Part shown: positions 7,822-16,988 of the stretch, one piece after another
Layout: each line of letters starts with the position of its first letter
How positions within the stretch are numbered: the first letter of the stretch is position 1
Assembly (NCBI RefSeq): GCF_042685085.1
Contig: NZ_JBHUMM010000037.1
Coordinates: 144,405-208,404, forward strand
DNA: 64,000 nt
Origin: Marinicrinis sediminis
GTDB lineage: Bacteria; Bacillota; Bacilli; Paenibacillales; KCTC-33676
Direction: 5' to 3'
Position numbers and translations under genes: made by a program
Notes under the pieces: generated by a model
Seen by the model: only the letters and a program-made list of their open reading frames with translations
The model's database searches: none
Told to the model about the DNA's origin: nothing

Positions 7822-9549
7822 CTATTCACCGACAGCGTCGATTAGGAGGCGCTCAGAGAGTGCATCCCACTTCATTTCCATCCCGCTCAGCAAATTGAAA
7901 GCTTCTATCGACAAGTACAAGGTGCCGCGATCTAATTCCGCTGTCCACGCTTCTCGCTGTTCATTCGCTCCCACTTGCAAGGTTTCGATCTCCACCCTCA
8001 GCATCTGGTCCTCCTTCATCAAGGACACCGTTTTCTCTTCCGCATCGAAACCCAGCTCAATATCCAGCGCTTCTGCGAGCGCTCTGGCCGGATAGAGCAC
8101 CTCATTGGTGCGATTCATCTTGAATTTCGGATACATATACTTCTGCTGCAGCTTCCGGGTTGCAGCATCGAGATCCAGTCCAAGCACTTCAGCGCCAGAC
8201 TTGGCAATATCCGTATTGTCAATCTGTCCACGTACAAGATCCGCAATGGGGCCGTATGCCCATACCCCAACATCTACACCAGAATGACCATGTCCGGACC
8301 ATCCGACTAGCAAACGCTTGGAGATAACGGCATTATAACCGCCCTCCCGGCCATAGGAAGTACCGTCACCGTCCATGATGAACTGTACTTCCACGTTACT
8401 TAAGTCCGTTATGCCCATATTATCGGCTACAATTTTGCGTATGTCTGCTGCTGTTTCAGCCCCGTTCAACGCCTTTCCAACGACTTCAGAAGACTGCCTG
8501 GCATCGTCCCACATCGCAATATTCAGCTCATAAATATTATCGCGAGACAGAGAGAGTCCACCCGTCTCATGGTCAGCGGTAATAACAACCGAAGTTTCTC
8601 CGTCTTCCTTGGCAAAATCCAGCGCCACTTTCACCGCCGCATCAAAGTCCAGCATCTCCTGCACCATGCCGGGGAAATCATTGGCATGTCCAGCATGATC
8701 GATCCGTCCGGCTTCAATCATCATGACAAATCCGTCCTCGTCCCTGGACAGAATGTCGATGGCCGTGTCAGTCAATTCTGCCAGGCTTGGCACGTCAGCG
8801 TCGCGATCCAATGTGTAGTCCATATGTGAATGTCCGAAGAATCCCAGCACTTTTTCCTCTGAACCTTCCAGAGCCATCAGTTCACTGCGACCACGAACAA
8901 TTTCATAGCCTTTCGACTCGAATTCCGGAATCAGGTTTTTGTCCGAACGTTTCCCGCCCTCTTCCGAAGTCTTGAATTGACGCTCACCGCCTCCGAATAA
9001 AACATCCACGCCACTGTCTGCATATTGAGCAGCAATTGCATTTTCATTGCCTCGACTGCGAACATGTGACGCATATACCGCTGGCGTCGCGTGGGTAATA
9101 CGGGCTGTCGATACAATTCCCGTGGCTTTTCCTTCCTCTTCTGCCGCTTCAATAATCGATGCATAAGGCTTGGCCACTTCTTCATTGGATACGGAAATCG
9201 CGCCGTTGTACGTTTTGTTTCCTGTAGCAAATGCGGTACCAGAAGAAGCAGAATCCGTCACGAGGCCGGACACGGTATTCCCGCCAGACTCCGAAGCGTC
9301 TGCAAACGTCGTCGAGTTGCCTACAAAAATCTCGTCCAGTGCCAGATAGGGCTTCTGATGAAAATAATGCTGATACATTCTGCCTGCGGTCACCTGTGCC
9401 GGACCCATGCCATCCCCGATCAGCACAATCAGGTTTTTGGAAGCTGGTGTGTTTTCCTGTGCTCCCACCGAATCAGCGGTCTGATTCACCGCTGGAATGA
9501 GAGACAGCGCCAACCCGGATACGAGCAAGCCTTTTACCCATTTCTTCAT
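7822..9549 (-). CDS. Secreted alkaline phosphatase with C-terminal stalk domain
   Basis: An alkaline phosphatase that releases phosphate from organic esters outside the cell. A Sec signal peptide covers ~1-30. Metal and catalytic motifs are intact: LIVLIGDGMG, TDSASSGTAFATG (nucleophile Ser), MIEAGRIDHAGHANDF, VVITADHETGG and GWSGHGHSGVDV. After ~470 comes an added domain (LYPARALAEALDIELGFDAEEKTV) of the copper-amine-oxidase-N-like stalk type, common on Paenibacillus exported proteins. The frame opens at 9558, but ATG at 9549 is better spaced from GAGGGG and begins MKKWVKG. It is monocistronic, 100 bp upstream of the ABC operon. Confidence 0.93.
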   Translation of the reverse strand: MKKWVKGLLVSGLALSLIPAVNQTADSVGAQENTPASKNLIVLIGDGMGPAQVTAGRMYQHYFHQKPYLALDEIFVGNSTTFADASESGGNTVSGLVTDSASSGTAFATGNKTYNGAISVSNEEVAKPYASIIEAAEEEGKATGIVSTARITHATPAVYASHVRSRGNENAIAAQYADSGVDVLFGGGERQFKTSEEGGKRSDKNLIPEFESKGYEIVRGRSELMALEGSEEKVLGFFGHSHMDYTLDRDADVPSLAELTDTAIDILSRDEDGFVMMIEAGRIDHAGHANDFPGMVQEMLDFDAAVKVALDFAKEDGETSVVITADHETGGLSLSRDNIYELNIAMWDDARQSSEVVGKALNGAETAADIRKIVADNMGITDLSNVEVQFIMDGDGTSYGREGGYNAVISKRLLVGWSGHGHSGVDVGVWAYGPIADLVRGQIDNTDIAKSGAEVLGLDLDAATRKLQQKYMYPKFKMNRTNEVLYPARALAEALDIELGFDAEEKTVSLMKEDQMLRVEIETLQVGANEQREAWTAELDRGTLYLSIEAFNLLSGMEMKWDALSERLLIDAVGE

Positions 9550-9588
9550 CACATTCATTCCCCTCCATCTATGTACTCGCTATTCATT

Positions 9589-9617
9589 GTAGTAGACATC
9601 GTTGATAGAAAGGTCAA
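9589..9617 (-). promoter_or_regulatory. Putative alkaline phosphatase promoter
   Basis: On the minus strand TTGACC (9617-9612) and TACTAC (9594-9589) are separated by 17 bp, followed by AAT. TTACAT and TCAAC sequences around the -35 vaguely resemble spaced PhoP half-sites, but the 11-bp spacing is not exact, so no Pho box is claimed. Confidence 0.35.
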
Positions 9618-9675
9618 CACGATGTAAGAGGAAAGAAAAGATATTGTGAAGGCTTGGCTCTCTGCTATGAAAGGT

Positions 9676-10632
9676 TCATACAATTCCCCGAATCTCGGCA
9701 AGATCCGACACCTGGTGCGCTTTCATCCACGCTTCCAGCCCATCTCTCAGCTCTATCCCGGCACGCGGATTCACAAAATTATACGTCCCGATTTGTACGG
9801 CCGCCGCTCCTGCCATCGTAAATTCGATAATATCCTCAGCGGTCACGATCCCGCCCATGCCGATCACCGGAATACGGACTGCCTGTGCCGCCAAATGCAC
9901 CAGTCGCAGTGCCAGCGGACGAATAGCGGGACCGGACATGCCTGCATACTTATGGTGAAAGACCGGCTTGCGGTTGTTGATGTCGATTTTCATGCCGGAA
10001 AAGGTGTTGATCAGGGAGATTGCGTCCGCCCCCTCTTCCTCACACATCACAGCCATTTCACCTATATCATGTGCGAGGGGAGACAGCTTGACGATCAGGG
10101 GCAATTGGGTCACTTGCCGCACCGCTCTGACTACGGTTCTCGCGGAGGCCGTTTCGATCCCGAACTGCATGCCTCCCTGCTTCACATTCGGACAGGAAAT
10201 GTTCAGTTCAATCATGTCCACACTGCGAAAACGCGGAACAGGCGATACTGCGGACATTTTTTCGCGCTCATGTCTCGCATGCTCTTCCAGTTGGCTCGCG
10301 CCCTCCACATATTCCTCGATCGTGCCTCCACCCAGATTGACGATTTTTACCGTATCCACTTGTTGCAAGCTGTCCGTTTCATTCGTAATAAAGGAAGCGA
10401 TTCCCGGATTTTCAAGCCCGATGCTATTCAATAGACCGGAGGGCGTTTCATAGAGTCGCACGCCCGGATTACCAACGCGCGGATGCAGGGTCAGGCCTTT
10501 TGTACAGAACCCGCCGAGTTCCTCCAGGGCATAGTAACGGCTGTATTCCTTGCCAAAGCCGTACGTACCGGAGGCCATAATAATCGGATTTTTGAAAGAA
10601 ACGCCCGCGATATTACAAGACATAGAGATCAT
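9676..10632 (-). CDS. pyrD: Dihydroorotate dehydrogenase B, catalytic subunit
   Basis: The FMN subunit of class 1B dihydroorotate dehydrogenase, oxidising dihydroorotate to orotate in UMP synthesis. Motifs: NPIIMASGTYGFGKEY, ELNISCPNVKQGG with the catalytic Cys, PLIVKLSP, and IPVIGMGGIVTAEDIIEF with GAAAVQIGT at the phosphate-binding end. The open frame runs up to 10707, but the ATG at 10632 has AGGAGGTG nine bases upstream and gives the normal 318 residues. It overlaps the pyrK 3' end by 20 bp, so the two are coupled. No other pyrimidine genes are nearby. Confidence 0.95.
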   Translation of the reverse strand: MISMSCNIAGVSFKNPIIMASGTYGFGKEYSRYYALEELGGFCTKGLTLHPRVGNPGVRLYETPSGLLNSIGLENPGIASFITNETDSLQQVDTVKIVNLGGGTIEEYVEGASQLEEHARHEREKMSAVSPVPRFRSVDMIELNISCPNVKQGGMQFGIETASARTVVRAVRQVTQLPLIVKLSPLAHDIGEMAVMCEEEGADAISLINTFSGMKIDINNRKPVFHHKYAGMSGPAIRPLALRLVHLAAQAVRIPVIGMGGIVTAEDIIEFTMAGAAAVQIGTYNFVNPRAGIELRDGLEAWMKAHQVSDLAEIRGIV

Positions 10633-11335
10633 CGAAATCCACCTCCTCTGCCCGAAATACTGGACCATCTGTACACGCCTTGTACCTTCCCCCATCTGCG
10701 CGTACACCTGAGCAGCCTAGACAGGCGCCCACTCCGCACGCCATCCGCTTTTCAACGGAAACATGCAGGATCGCGTTCGTCCCTCTCACCTGCTGCCACA
10801 GTGCCTCCATCATGCCAGTCGGGCCACAGACGAACAGATGGTCACAACCCGCTATGTCCACGATGTCCACGACACTGCCACCCTGCTGAACATGCACATG
10901 CTCAGCGCCCAGTACCCTTTCAAAGGCATCCACCCGAAAGGGCGCATCCTGGAAACCGAGATAGGCTTCACAGCGGGTCCCTGCCCGTATCAGCTGCTTG
11001 GCTGCATAGAGCAACGGGGCTGTTCCCATACCGCCTCCGACCAGGCCTACCCGGCCGTTGACCTGAGGAAAACCTTTGCCATAAGGGCCTTCCAATTGCA
11101 ATTCGTCCCCGATTCTCAGCTGTGACATGTTCGCTGTCCCTACTCCCCGTACCCGATATAAAAAGGTTATCCCATCCTCATGAACATCATGAATACTGAT
11201 TGGTCTCGACAGCAAGGGGTAATCCGTCCAACCCCTGAGCATATAAAACTGGCCCATGTCACCCGCATAGCAGCCGGACACCTTGCAAAGAAACATATCT
11301 GCTGCCAGTTGTCGATTCTCTATGATGGTTCCCAT
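10613..11335 (-). CDS. pyrK: Dihydroorotate dehydrogenase B, electron transfer subunit
   Basis: The FAD/[2Fe-2S] subunit that passes electrons from dihydroorotate dehydrogenase to NAD+. It shows RPISIHDVHEDGITFLYRVRG (FAD), EGPYGKGF and LVGGGMGTAPLLYAAKQL (NAD-binding), and the C-terminal cluster ligands MACGVGACLGCSGV plus YKACTDGPVF. The open frame extends to 11446, but ATG at 11335 follows AGGAGG by eight bases and yields 240 residues, close to the family norm. It heads the pyrK-pyrD pair. Confidence 0.95.
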   Translation of the reverse strand: MGTIIENRQLAADMFLCKVSGCYAGDMGQFYMLRGWTDYPLLSRPISIHDVHEDGITFLYRVRGVGTANMSQLRIGDELQLEGPYGKGFPQVNGRVGLVGGGMGTAPLLYAAKQLIRAGTRCEAYLGFQDAPFRVDAFERVLGAEHVHVQQGGSVVDIVDIAGCDHLFVCGPTGMMEALWQQVRGTNAILHVSVEKRMACGVGACLGCSGVRADGGRYKACTDGPVFRAEEVDFDDLYVL

Positions 11336-11451
11336 TGTCCACGCCTCCTGTCCGAATTCGTTCTGCCACAGTCGACGCCAGCTAGCGTTCGTCTCCCATG
11401 TAATCAAGACTACTGTAATGCAACAGGGTGAAAAGAACTGCAACATTAATC

Positions 11452-11494
11452 ACAAAAAAGACCGCCCCTCATCGTCCCGATGAGAAGCAGTCTT
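11452..11494 (-). terminator. Terminator of the siderophore operon
   Basis: AAGAC (11458-11462) pairs with GTCTT (11490-11494) around an inner stem CTCATCG / CGATGAG. On the minus strand the hairpin is followed by TTTTTTGTG. It lies just past the stop of the last siderophore gene (11527). Confidence 0.85.
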
Positions 11495-11526
11495 CACTTA
11501 GGCCCGTTTGGCTCGTGCCATTCTGT

Positions 11527-12924
11527 TCAGGATAAACCGAATTGCTGAAAGACATGCCGTTCAGGACGCTGGATGGCCTGACCCGTAATGGCTTCGAGCA
11601 GCACCAAATTCCGATAACAGCCAAGACCCAGATCCGGCGTGCCAATTCCGAAGCTGTGCAAGGCTCCGTTTTGAACGAAAATGCGATTTGGTATGTCGTT
11701 CTTCATTTGCAAGCGGAAGGAGGCATCCAGCTGATACCGGGACTGGCTATCCCAATCAATCTGTGCGCGAATTCCTTCCATAAAGTCTGGAATCCCGTGC
11801 CTATACCCCGTAGCACAGATGATGATGTCGGTGTCATGGGTAAACCGTGCTTCCTGCTCACGGTGAAAGCCATACAGACGATAGCGTCCAGCATGCGGTT
11901 CCATATGCGTGATTTCTATATTGGACAGCAAGCGAGTCGGAACCTGCTGCCCGCAAGCGGTGAGCTCATACAGCAGATCATAAATATCGGCAATCGTCTT
12001 GCTGCTGATCCCTTTATACATGAAATCCTGTTTGCTCAGCAGATCGTCCTTGACCTGCTGGGGCAGACGATGAAAATATTGCATGTAGTCTGGAGAAAAA
12101 TGCTCCAGTCCAAGTTTGGAATATTCCATAGGCAGAAAGCCTTTGGAACGGGTCAGCCAGTCCAGACGATATCCATAGTCAGACTGTTCGGACAGCAGTT
12201 GAAGGTAAACCTCTGCCGCACTTTGACCGGAGCCTACCACGGTGATCGATTCAGCCTGTCTGCACGACTGCTGACGGTGCATAAACGCTGATGAATGGAA
12301 GATGCCTGCACCGTCTCCACCCGCACTAAGAAGTGCCTCAGGGATATGCGGTGTGCTCCCCACCCCGAGGACAATATGCCGGGTGCGATACGTTCTTTGC
12401 TCAACCGGAGAAACCGATGCAGTACCTGTTCTCTCGCCAGTCGGGGGGGACTGGTCGTCCGCGGCAGTTCCTTTCACCGTTACCTCATAACAGGTATCCT
12501 GTTCACCCTCGATCCAGCGAATATCGATCACCTGTTGACCGAATTGACAGCTGTCCAGCTGATCGGCTACCCATTTGCAATAATGGTTGTACTCCGCGCG
12601 CGGAATCAGAAACTTTTCCAGAAAATAAAAATGATACAACCGATTGTGAACATGCAAATAGTTTAAATAGCTGTAAGGACTGGTCGGATCGGCCATCGTG
12701 ACCAGATCTGCAAAGAAAGGCACCTGCAAGGTCGTACCCTTCAGCAGCATCCCTTCATGCCAGGAAAAAGACGTCTTCTGCTCCAGAAACAAGGCATTCA
12801 CATTTGTTTTTGTGTCCAGCAGGGCAGCAAGCCCCAGGTTGAAGGGGCCGATGCCGATGCCAATGACATCGAGAAGATTACATTCTTTACTTTCTTCCCT
12901 TTTTTCATGGATCGAAGCGTTCAT
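11527..12924 (-). CDS. Siderophore amine N-monooxygenase (IucD/RhbE family)
   Basis: A flavin- and NADPH-dependent N-hydroxylase of the lysine/ornithine/diaminopropane monooxygenase family; it hydroxylates a primary amine so that acylation gives a hydroxamate iron ligand. Seen: N-terminal FAD fold VIGIGIGPFNLGLAALL, substrate/FAD region MLLKGTTLQVPFFADLVT, NADPH fold ITVVGSGQSAAEVYLQLL, and the late IIICATGY motif. Given the diaminobutyrate decarboxylase in the operon, 1,3-diaminopropane or its citrate conjugate is the likely substrate, as for RhbE of rhizobactin 1021. ATG at 12924 has AAGGAGG nine bases upstream; the stop of the GNAT gene overlaps it by 4 bp. Last gene of the operon. The linker near ~170-185 (GTAADDQSPPTGERTGTA) is an unconserved insertion. 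Confidence 0.92.
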   Translation of the reverse strand: MNASIHEKREESKECNLLDVIGIGIGPFNLGLAALLDTKTNVNALFLEQKTSFSWHEGMLLKGTTLQVPFFADLVTMADPTSPYSYLNYLHVHNRLYHFYFLEKFLIPRAEYNHYCKWVADQLDSCQFGQQVIDIRWIEGEQDTCYEVTVKGTAADDQSPPTGERTGTASVSPVEQRTYRTRHIVLGVGSTPHIPEALLSAGGDGAGIFHSSAFMHRQQSCRQAESITVVGSGQSAAEVYLQLLSEQSDYGYRLDWLTRSKGFLPMEYSKLGLEHFSPDYMQYFHRLPQQVKDDLLSKQDFMYKGISSKTIADIYDLLYELTACGQQVPTRLLSNIEITHMEPHAGRYRLYGFHREQEARFTHDTDIIICATGYRHGIPDFMEGIRAQIDWDSQSRYQLDASFRLQMKNDIPNRIFVQNGALHSFGIGTPDLGLGCYRNLVLLEAITGQAIQRPERHVFQQFGLS

Positions 12925-13499
12925 GACTGATTGCCTCCTTCCAGCGCTGCTCGCCATGTATCACGCGTACAGAACATCAGCAATCCCTGTTTGTCTGGCA
13001 GCGCTACTTCGCGCTGCGGGACATAGCCGCATTTTTGAAAGATATGAATCATTTTATGATTGCGAACATCCGGCTCGGCGATCACCTTTTCTGTCGCTTC
13101 GTGCTGAAACAGTCTGGTGGTCATGTCTTGCAGCAAGGGTTGTGCATAGCCTTTCCCAAGGTAAGCAGGAGGGCCGATCAACAGATGGACCCCCTGATCC
13201 TCCGGATGAAAATCATAGCAACGACCGATGACATCATCCTTCACCCAGTACGTCTCAAAGTAACTCATCGGCACGCTGTCAACTGAACCGATGTGCAGCT
13301 GTTGATGCGGGTCTTGCAAGAAACGATCCAGATGCGCTTCATATTTTTCGATCGAAAGTGCCAGATTCCAGAACGGCACGACATGGGGTTCATGCATCCA
13401 TTGGTGAAGCATGGTCAGATCCCGCTCCTTGCGGACGGGCTGGAAGGAAATTCGCTCCGCCAGCTCACTGCGCCAGACAGGAGGTTGCATATCAAGCAT
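12921..13499 (-). CDS. GNAT acyltransferase for hydroxamate formation (RhbD/IucB-like)
   Basis: A 192-residue acetyltransferase of the siderophore type found in aerobactin (IucB) and rhizobactin (RhbD) clusters. It would transfer an acyl group from CoA to a hydroxylamine, making the hydroxamate. Seen: FQPVRKERDLTMLHQWMHEPHVVPFW at the start, GVHLLIGPPAYLGKGYAQPLL (acyl-CoA binding region) and EPDVRNHKMIHIFQKCGYV. It begins inside the end of the AsbA-like gene (8-bp overlap, AGGAGGTG upstream) and overlaps the monooxygenase start by 4 bp. This tight coupling argues that hydroxamate formation belongs with the NIS synthetase step. The acyl donor, acetyl or longer, cannot be told. Confidence 0.9.
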   Translation of the reverse strand: MLDMQPPVWRSELAERISFQPVRKERDLTMLHQWMHEPHVVPFWNLALSIEKYEAHLDRFLQDPHQQLHIGSVDSVPMSYFETYWVKDDVIGRCYDFHPEDQGVHLLIGPPAYLGKGYAQPLLQDMTTRLFQHEATEKVIAEPDVRNHKMIHIFQKCGYVPQREVALPDKQGLLMFCTRDTWRAALEGGNQS

Positions 13500-15321
13500 G
13501 TGGAACCGGCACCTCCTGCTTCAGCGGATTCGGAATTCGGACATAGACGGACTGGCTTTCCATCGGTCCGACCAATTCATCCATGTCATGTAGGCGGGTC
13601 AGCAAATTCGCTTTGCACGGCAACTGCTCATCATCCAGCAAGCTGGCAATCAGGCGGGAAGGCTCCCGATTTTCCGGGCGCAGCTTTTGCAGCTCTTCAC
13701 GCAGCATGTCCAACAATTCTTCCTCGCGTATAAGACCGGCACTTCCGAACCCGTTCACCACACCGAACAGATTGTTCAGGAAGAAATAATATCGGAAGCG
13801 CTCATCTCCTACCGCATCCTCACAGGCCGTGTGGCTTTTCTCATCCAGTCCAGGTACCAGTGCTTTCAATCGCTCCAGGGTGGAGTGGCAATAATAATAG
13901 CCCTGATTATCCCGATAATAGAAATGGGACGGATAACCACCCTCGGACAGTTGCAGCAGACTGTTTTGCTGATGCGCTTCCAGAGCAATCCCGTACGTTA
14001 GAAACAGCCACATCATCGGTTTGAAAGACACATTCAGATAGGCCGCAAACCAGTCCCGGCTTACTGCTTCCGTTGATCTTCCTTCTTTCTGAGCCAACTG
14101 TTCAATAATCGTGCGTAGACGCGAATGATTGCCGGTAATGGGCTCCTGAAAAAGCGCTGCCAGCAGCGTAACCTGATTGCCTTTCTCACGCTGGAATGGA
14201 TTATCTCGAAGCATCACCTCAAACCCGGATTCCTCCTGACCGGGGACTTCCACCGTCAGATAGGCCGGATCAAGCAAAATATCAAATGAAGGGTGCAGGC
14301 TTTTCATTTCTTTCCCGATCGGGCTGTTCATCATACGAGCGACTTCAACCCCTCTCTCCAGTTCTTTCATTTTGTTCAGACGCAAGGAATTGGTCACCTT
14401 GATTGGTGCAGAAAGCTTGAGCATCATACTGGCGTCGGGATGATAGACGGTACGCAGGGAAGAAGTCGGATAGTACGCTCTTCCCATTTGTCCCATATCC
14501 ACCATCTTGCCTTCGGTGATCCACTGCTGCACGTAAGGCTTCTTTAACAGTTCCGCAGCCTGGATTGGATGGAGAGGCAGAATGACATAGCCTGGTTGCC
14601 GGACCTCCCGTTCAATTACTCCGGCTTCGATCTCCGGATCTTGTCGAAGTTCATCCAACACCCAGTCACTGGCACTTCTCGAACCTGCCGCATCCTGTTT
14701 CACAATCGATTCATGGACTTTCATATAGTGAAGTGGAAAGCTCCCCTTCAGCTCTGGCGCATAGACCGCCTGTTCAGCATCAGGTATGCCCTGACGACTC
14801 TTCGGCGTGGGATGCAGCAGATGACCAAGCACGAGTGCCTGCTCTGCCTGCAAATAATGCTGATCATAGCCATACAGCTCGTGTTCGTCTCCGCTTCGTC
14901 CCTGAATGAATTGAGACATCAACTGGCAGCTCTGAATGACACGGAGCATCAATTCATCCTGTTGACTGGCCCGGCTGCTGGACAAGGTCAGTTCCTTGGA
15001 CAGCAGCGCCGTCAAGGTCACATAGTCCAGCTCCGTCACGGTATTTCCCTCTTCAGGGCGGACATGCATCGGGAATCCAAAACGATGTCTGCCTGTCCGC
15101 GATCGGTAGTATACCGGAGCCGTCATGATCAGGTTCAGATTAGGCAGAGGGCAAATCAGGACGGCCACAGCCTGATCATCCTGTTCATAACGTCTCCATT
15201 CCTCTCGATAATCGTCCATATAAACCTGATTCCGATCCAGCATTGTCGAGCCTTCTGTCTCCCGGACGTAACAGTTCAAGAAGCTTTGCATCGTTGCCTC
15301 TTCCGCTTTGTGCTTCAACAT
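13492..15321 (-). CDS. NIS siderophore synthetase, AsbA-like
   Basis: An ATP-dependent NRPS-independent siderophore (NIS) synthetase that adenylates a carboxyl group of citrate and couples it to an amine. It resembles petrobactin AsbA at many points: ATMQSFLNCYVRETEG near the N terminus, LGHLLHPTPKSRQGIP (ATP site), SLRTVYHPDASMMLKLS, and EAHQQNSLLQLSEGGYPSHF with the C-terminal FhuF-like part CKANLLTRLHDMDEL. The frame opens at 15351 but ATG at 15321 has AAAGGAG seven bases upstream, giving 609 residues. It sits between the Dab decarboxylase and the GNAT gene, so its amine partner is probably a diaminopropane derivative rather than spermidine. Confidence 0.93.
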   Translation of the reverse strand: MLKHKAEEATMQSFLNCYVRETEGSTMLDRNQVYMDDYREEWRRYEQDDQAVAVLICPLPNLNLIMTAPVYYRSRTGRHRFGFPMHVRPEEGNTVTELDYVTLTALLSKELTLSSSRASQQDELMLRVIQSCQLMSQFIQGRSGDEHELYGYDQHYLQAEQALVLGHLLHPTPKSRQGIPDAEQAVYAPELKGSFPLHYMKVHESIVKQDAAGSRSASDWVLDELRQDPEIEAGVIEREVRQPGYVILPLHPIQAAELLKKPYVQQWITEGKMVDMGQMGRAYYPTSSLRTVYHPDASMMLKLSAPIKVTNSLRLNKMKELERGVEVARMMNSPIGKEMKSLHPSFDILLDPAYLTVEVPGQEESGFEVMLRDNPFQREKGNQVTLLAALFQEPITGNHSRLRTIIEQLAQKEGRSTEAVSRDWFAAYLNVSFKPMMWLFLTYGIALEAHQQNSLLQLSEGGYPSHFYYRDNQGYYYCHSTLERLKALVPGLDEKSHTACEDAVGDERFRYYFFLNNLFGVVNGFGSAGLIREEELLDMLREELQKLRPENREPSRLIASLLDDEQLPCKANLLTRLHDMDELVGPMESQSVYVRIPNPLKQEVPVPHA

Positions 15322-15403
15322 CAAATCTCTCCTTTGTTTGTCATGTAACAAGCCAAGCGCTATGATCAGGCTGTAAACGTACTGTGAACGCTCTATCCAT
15401 GCG

Positions 15404-16984
15404 CTATGAATGGTTTATCCATTCTCTTTTATGAATGGAATCGATATCTCGCTCCAACTGCTGCTCCAGATTCCATCCAGCTGATTTGATGGCATCAAGC
15501 AGCTCCAGCACGTCCTGCCGGGTCAGCAATGGATTTAGCAGCGTCAATTTCAAGCAGGCCTTCTGCCCGACTTTCGTCTGCGCGATCACGGCAACCCCTT
15601 GATGAATCAACCGCTCAGGAATTTGGTGATTGACCGCATTCTCCAGCTCGTTGCTCACGCTTACTTCACGCGCTAGCCTGGCATTTCCCTGGCATCGATA
15701 TCGAAAGGTCAAGGCATTGAGAGCCGGTGTATGAAGCCATTCGAAAACAGGATCGGCCTCCACCTCACGTGCTGCCACACCAGCCATATCCATCGTGTGT
15801 TCGATCATTTCGGCCATCCCGCTCGTTCCGGTAACCTGAAGGGACAGATACAGCTTCAGGGCATCGAATCGGCGAGTCGTTTGCAATGACTTGTTCACAA
15901 GATTCGGAATCCCCGACCATTCATCCTCCACGGGATTCAGGTAGTCGGCGTGAATCTGGTTGAGCCGAAAATGTTGCCGATCCTTCATCAGGAATGCACC
16001 GCAACTGATCGGCTGGTAAAATAGCTTGTGAAAATCCACCGTTATGGAATCCGCCGCTTCCACGCCTTGCAGCCTGTGCCGATGCTTCTCACTGAGCATG
16101 AGTGCTCCGCCATAGGCCGCATCGACGTGCAGCCATATTCCCCGATTTTGCGTCCGTCTCGCGATCTCCTCAATCGGGTCAATGGCCCCAAAATCAGTCG
16201 TTCCCGCTGTCGCCACGATTGCAAACGGAATCGCACCTGAACGCGCCATTTCCTCCAGCTTCAGATCCAAATCGTTCATACACATGCGATAGGTATGATC
16301 CGTTTGGATGGGAATGACCGCTGCTTCCCCGAGACCTAGGAGTGAAGCGGACTGACGCACCGTAAAATGGGCAGTGTGGGAACAGAGAATTCGAAGCTGA
16401 TGACTGTCCGGATGCAGCCCTTGTTGATGAACGTTCCAGTTCCAGTGTCTGGCAGTAAATGCATCCCGCGCATACAGCAGCCCCATCAGATTGGATTGCG
16501 TTCCCCCGCTTGTAAATACACCGTCTGCAACCGAACAATCATAGGCAAAGAGCGCACACAGCCATTGGACGAGCTCTTGCTCCAGTAGCGTTGCGGCAGG
16601 GCTTTGATCCCAGGAGTCCATCGATTGATTCGTGGCCCCGACCAGCAATTCCGCAGCAATCGCAGGAATGAGTGGTGGACAATGAAGATGCGCAGCGCAT
16701 TTCGGGTGATGAACGGCCACGGCATGCTGTAACAGCGGCTCTATCAACTTCATGGCTTCCTCCAGCGAGCGTCCGTGTACGGGGAAGGAAGATTCGGCTC
16801 TGATTTGTTCCCGCAGTTGGGACACCGTTGCTCCAGAATAAGGCTGATCCACTGAGGTGAAATGATCACTTAGTTTTTGCAGTGCAAGTTGAACCCCTGC
16901 TTCGAGCTGCTCCTGACTTTCCGGTGCTCCATTCAAAAATCGTGAGGTCCAGTTACCCGGAATAACCGTCTGTTCGGTATGCAT
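15404..16984 (-). CDS. L-2,4-diaminobutyrate decarboxylase
   Basis: A 526-residue group II PLP decarboxylase. Its best role is L-2,4-diaminobutyrate to 1,3-diaminopropane, as RhbB does in rhizobactin synthesis, because the gene directly follows a diaminobutyrate aminotransferase (4-bp gap). Motifs: GVFTSGGTQSNLMGLLYARD, LHVDAAYGGALMLSEKHRHR and SITVDFHKLFYQP, in which the Lys (~320) binds PLP. The C-terminal part has LTFRYRCQGN. ATG at 16984 is preceded by AGGAGGTG at eight bases. Substrate is inferred from context; aromatic and glutamate decarboxylases share the fold. Confidence 0.9.
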   Translation of the reverse strand: MHTEQTVIPGNWTSRFLNGAPESQEQLEAGVQLALQKLSDHFTSVDQPYSGATVSQLREQIRAESSFPVHGRSLEEAMKLIEPLLQHAVAVHHPKCAAHLHCPPLIPAIAAELLVGATNQSMDSWDQSPAATLLEQELVQWLCALFAYDCSVADGVFTSGGTQSNLMGLLYARDAFTARHWNWNVHQQGLHPDSHQLRILCSHTAHFTVRQSASLLGLGEAAVIPIQTDHTYRMCMNDLDLKLEEMARSGAIPFAIVATAGTTDFGAIDPIEEIARRTQNRGIWLHVDAAYGGALMLSEKHRHRLQGVEAADSITVDFHKLFYQPISCGAFLMKDRQHFRLNQIHADYLNPVEDEWSGIPNLVNKSLQTTRRFDALKLYLSLQVTGTSGMAEMIEHTMDMAGVAAREVEADPVFEWLHTPALNALTFRYRCQGNARLAREVSVSNELENAVNHQIPERLIHQGVAVIAQTKVGQKACLKLTLLNPLLTRQDVLELLDAIKSAGWNLEQQLERDIDSIHKREWINHS

Positions 16985-16988
16985 GCTC

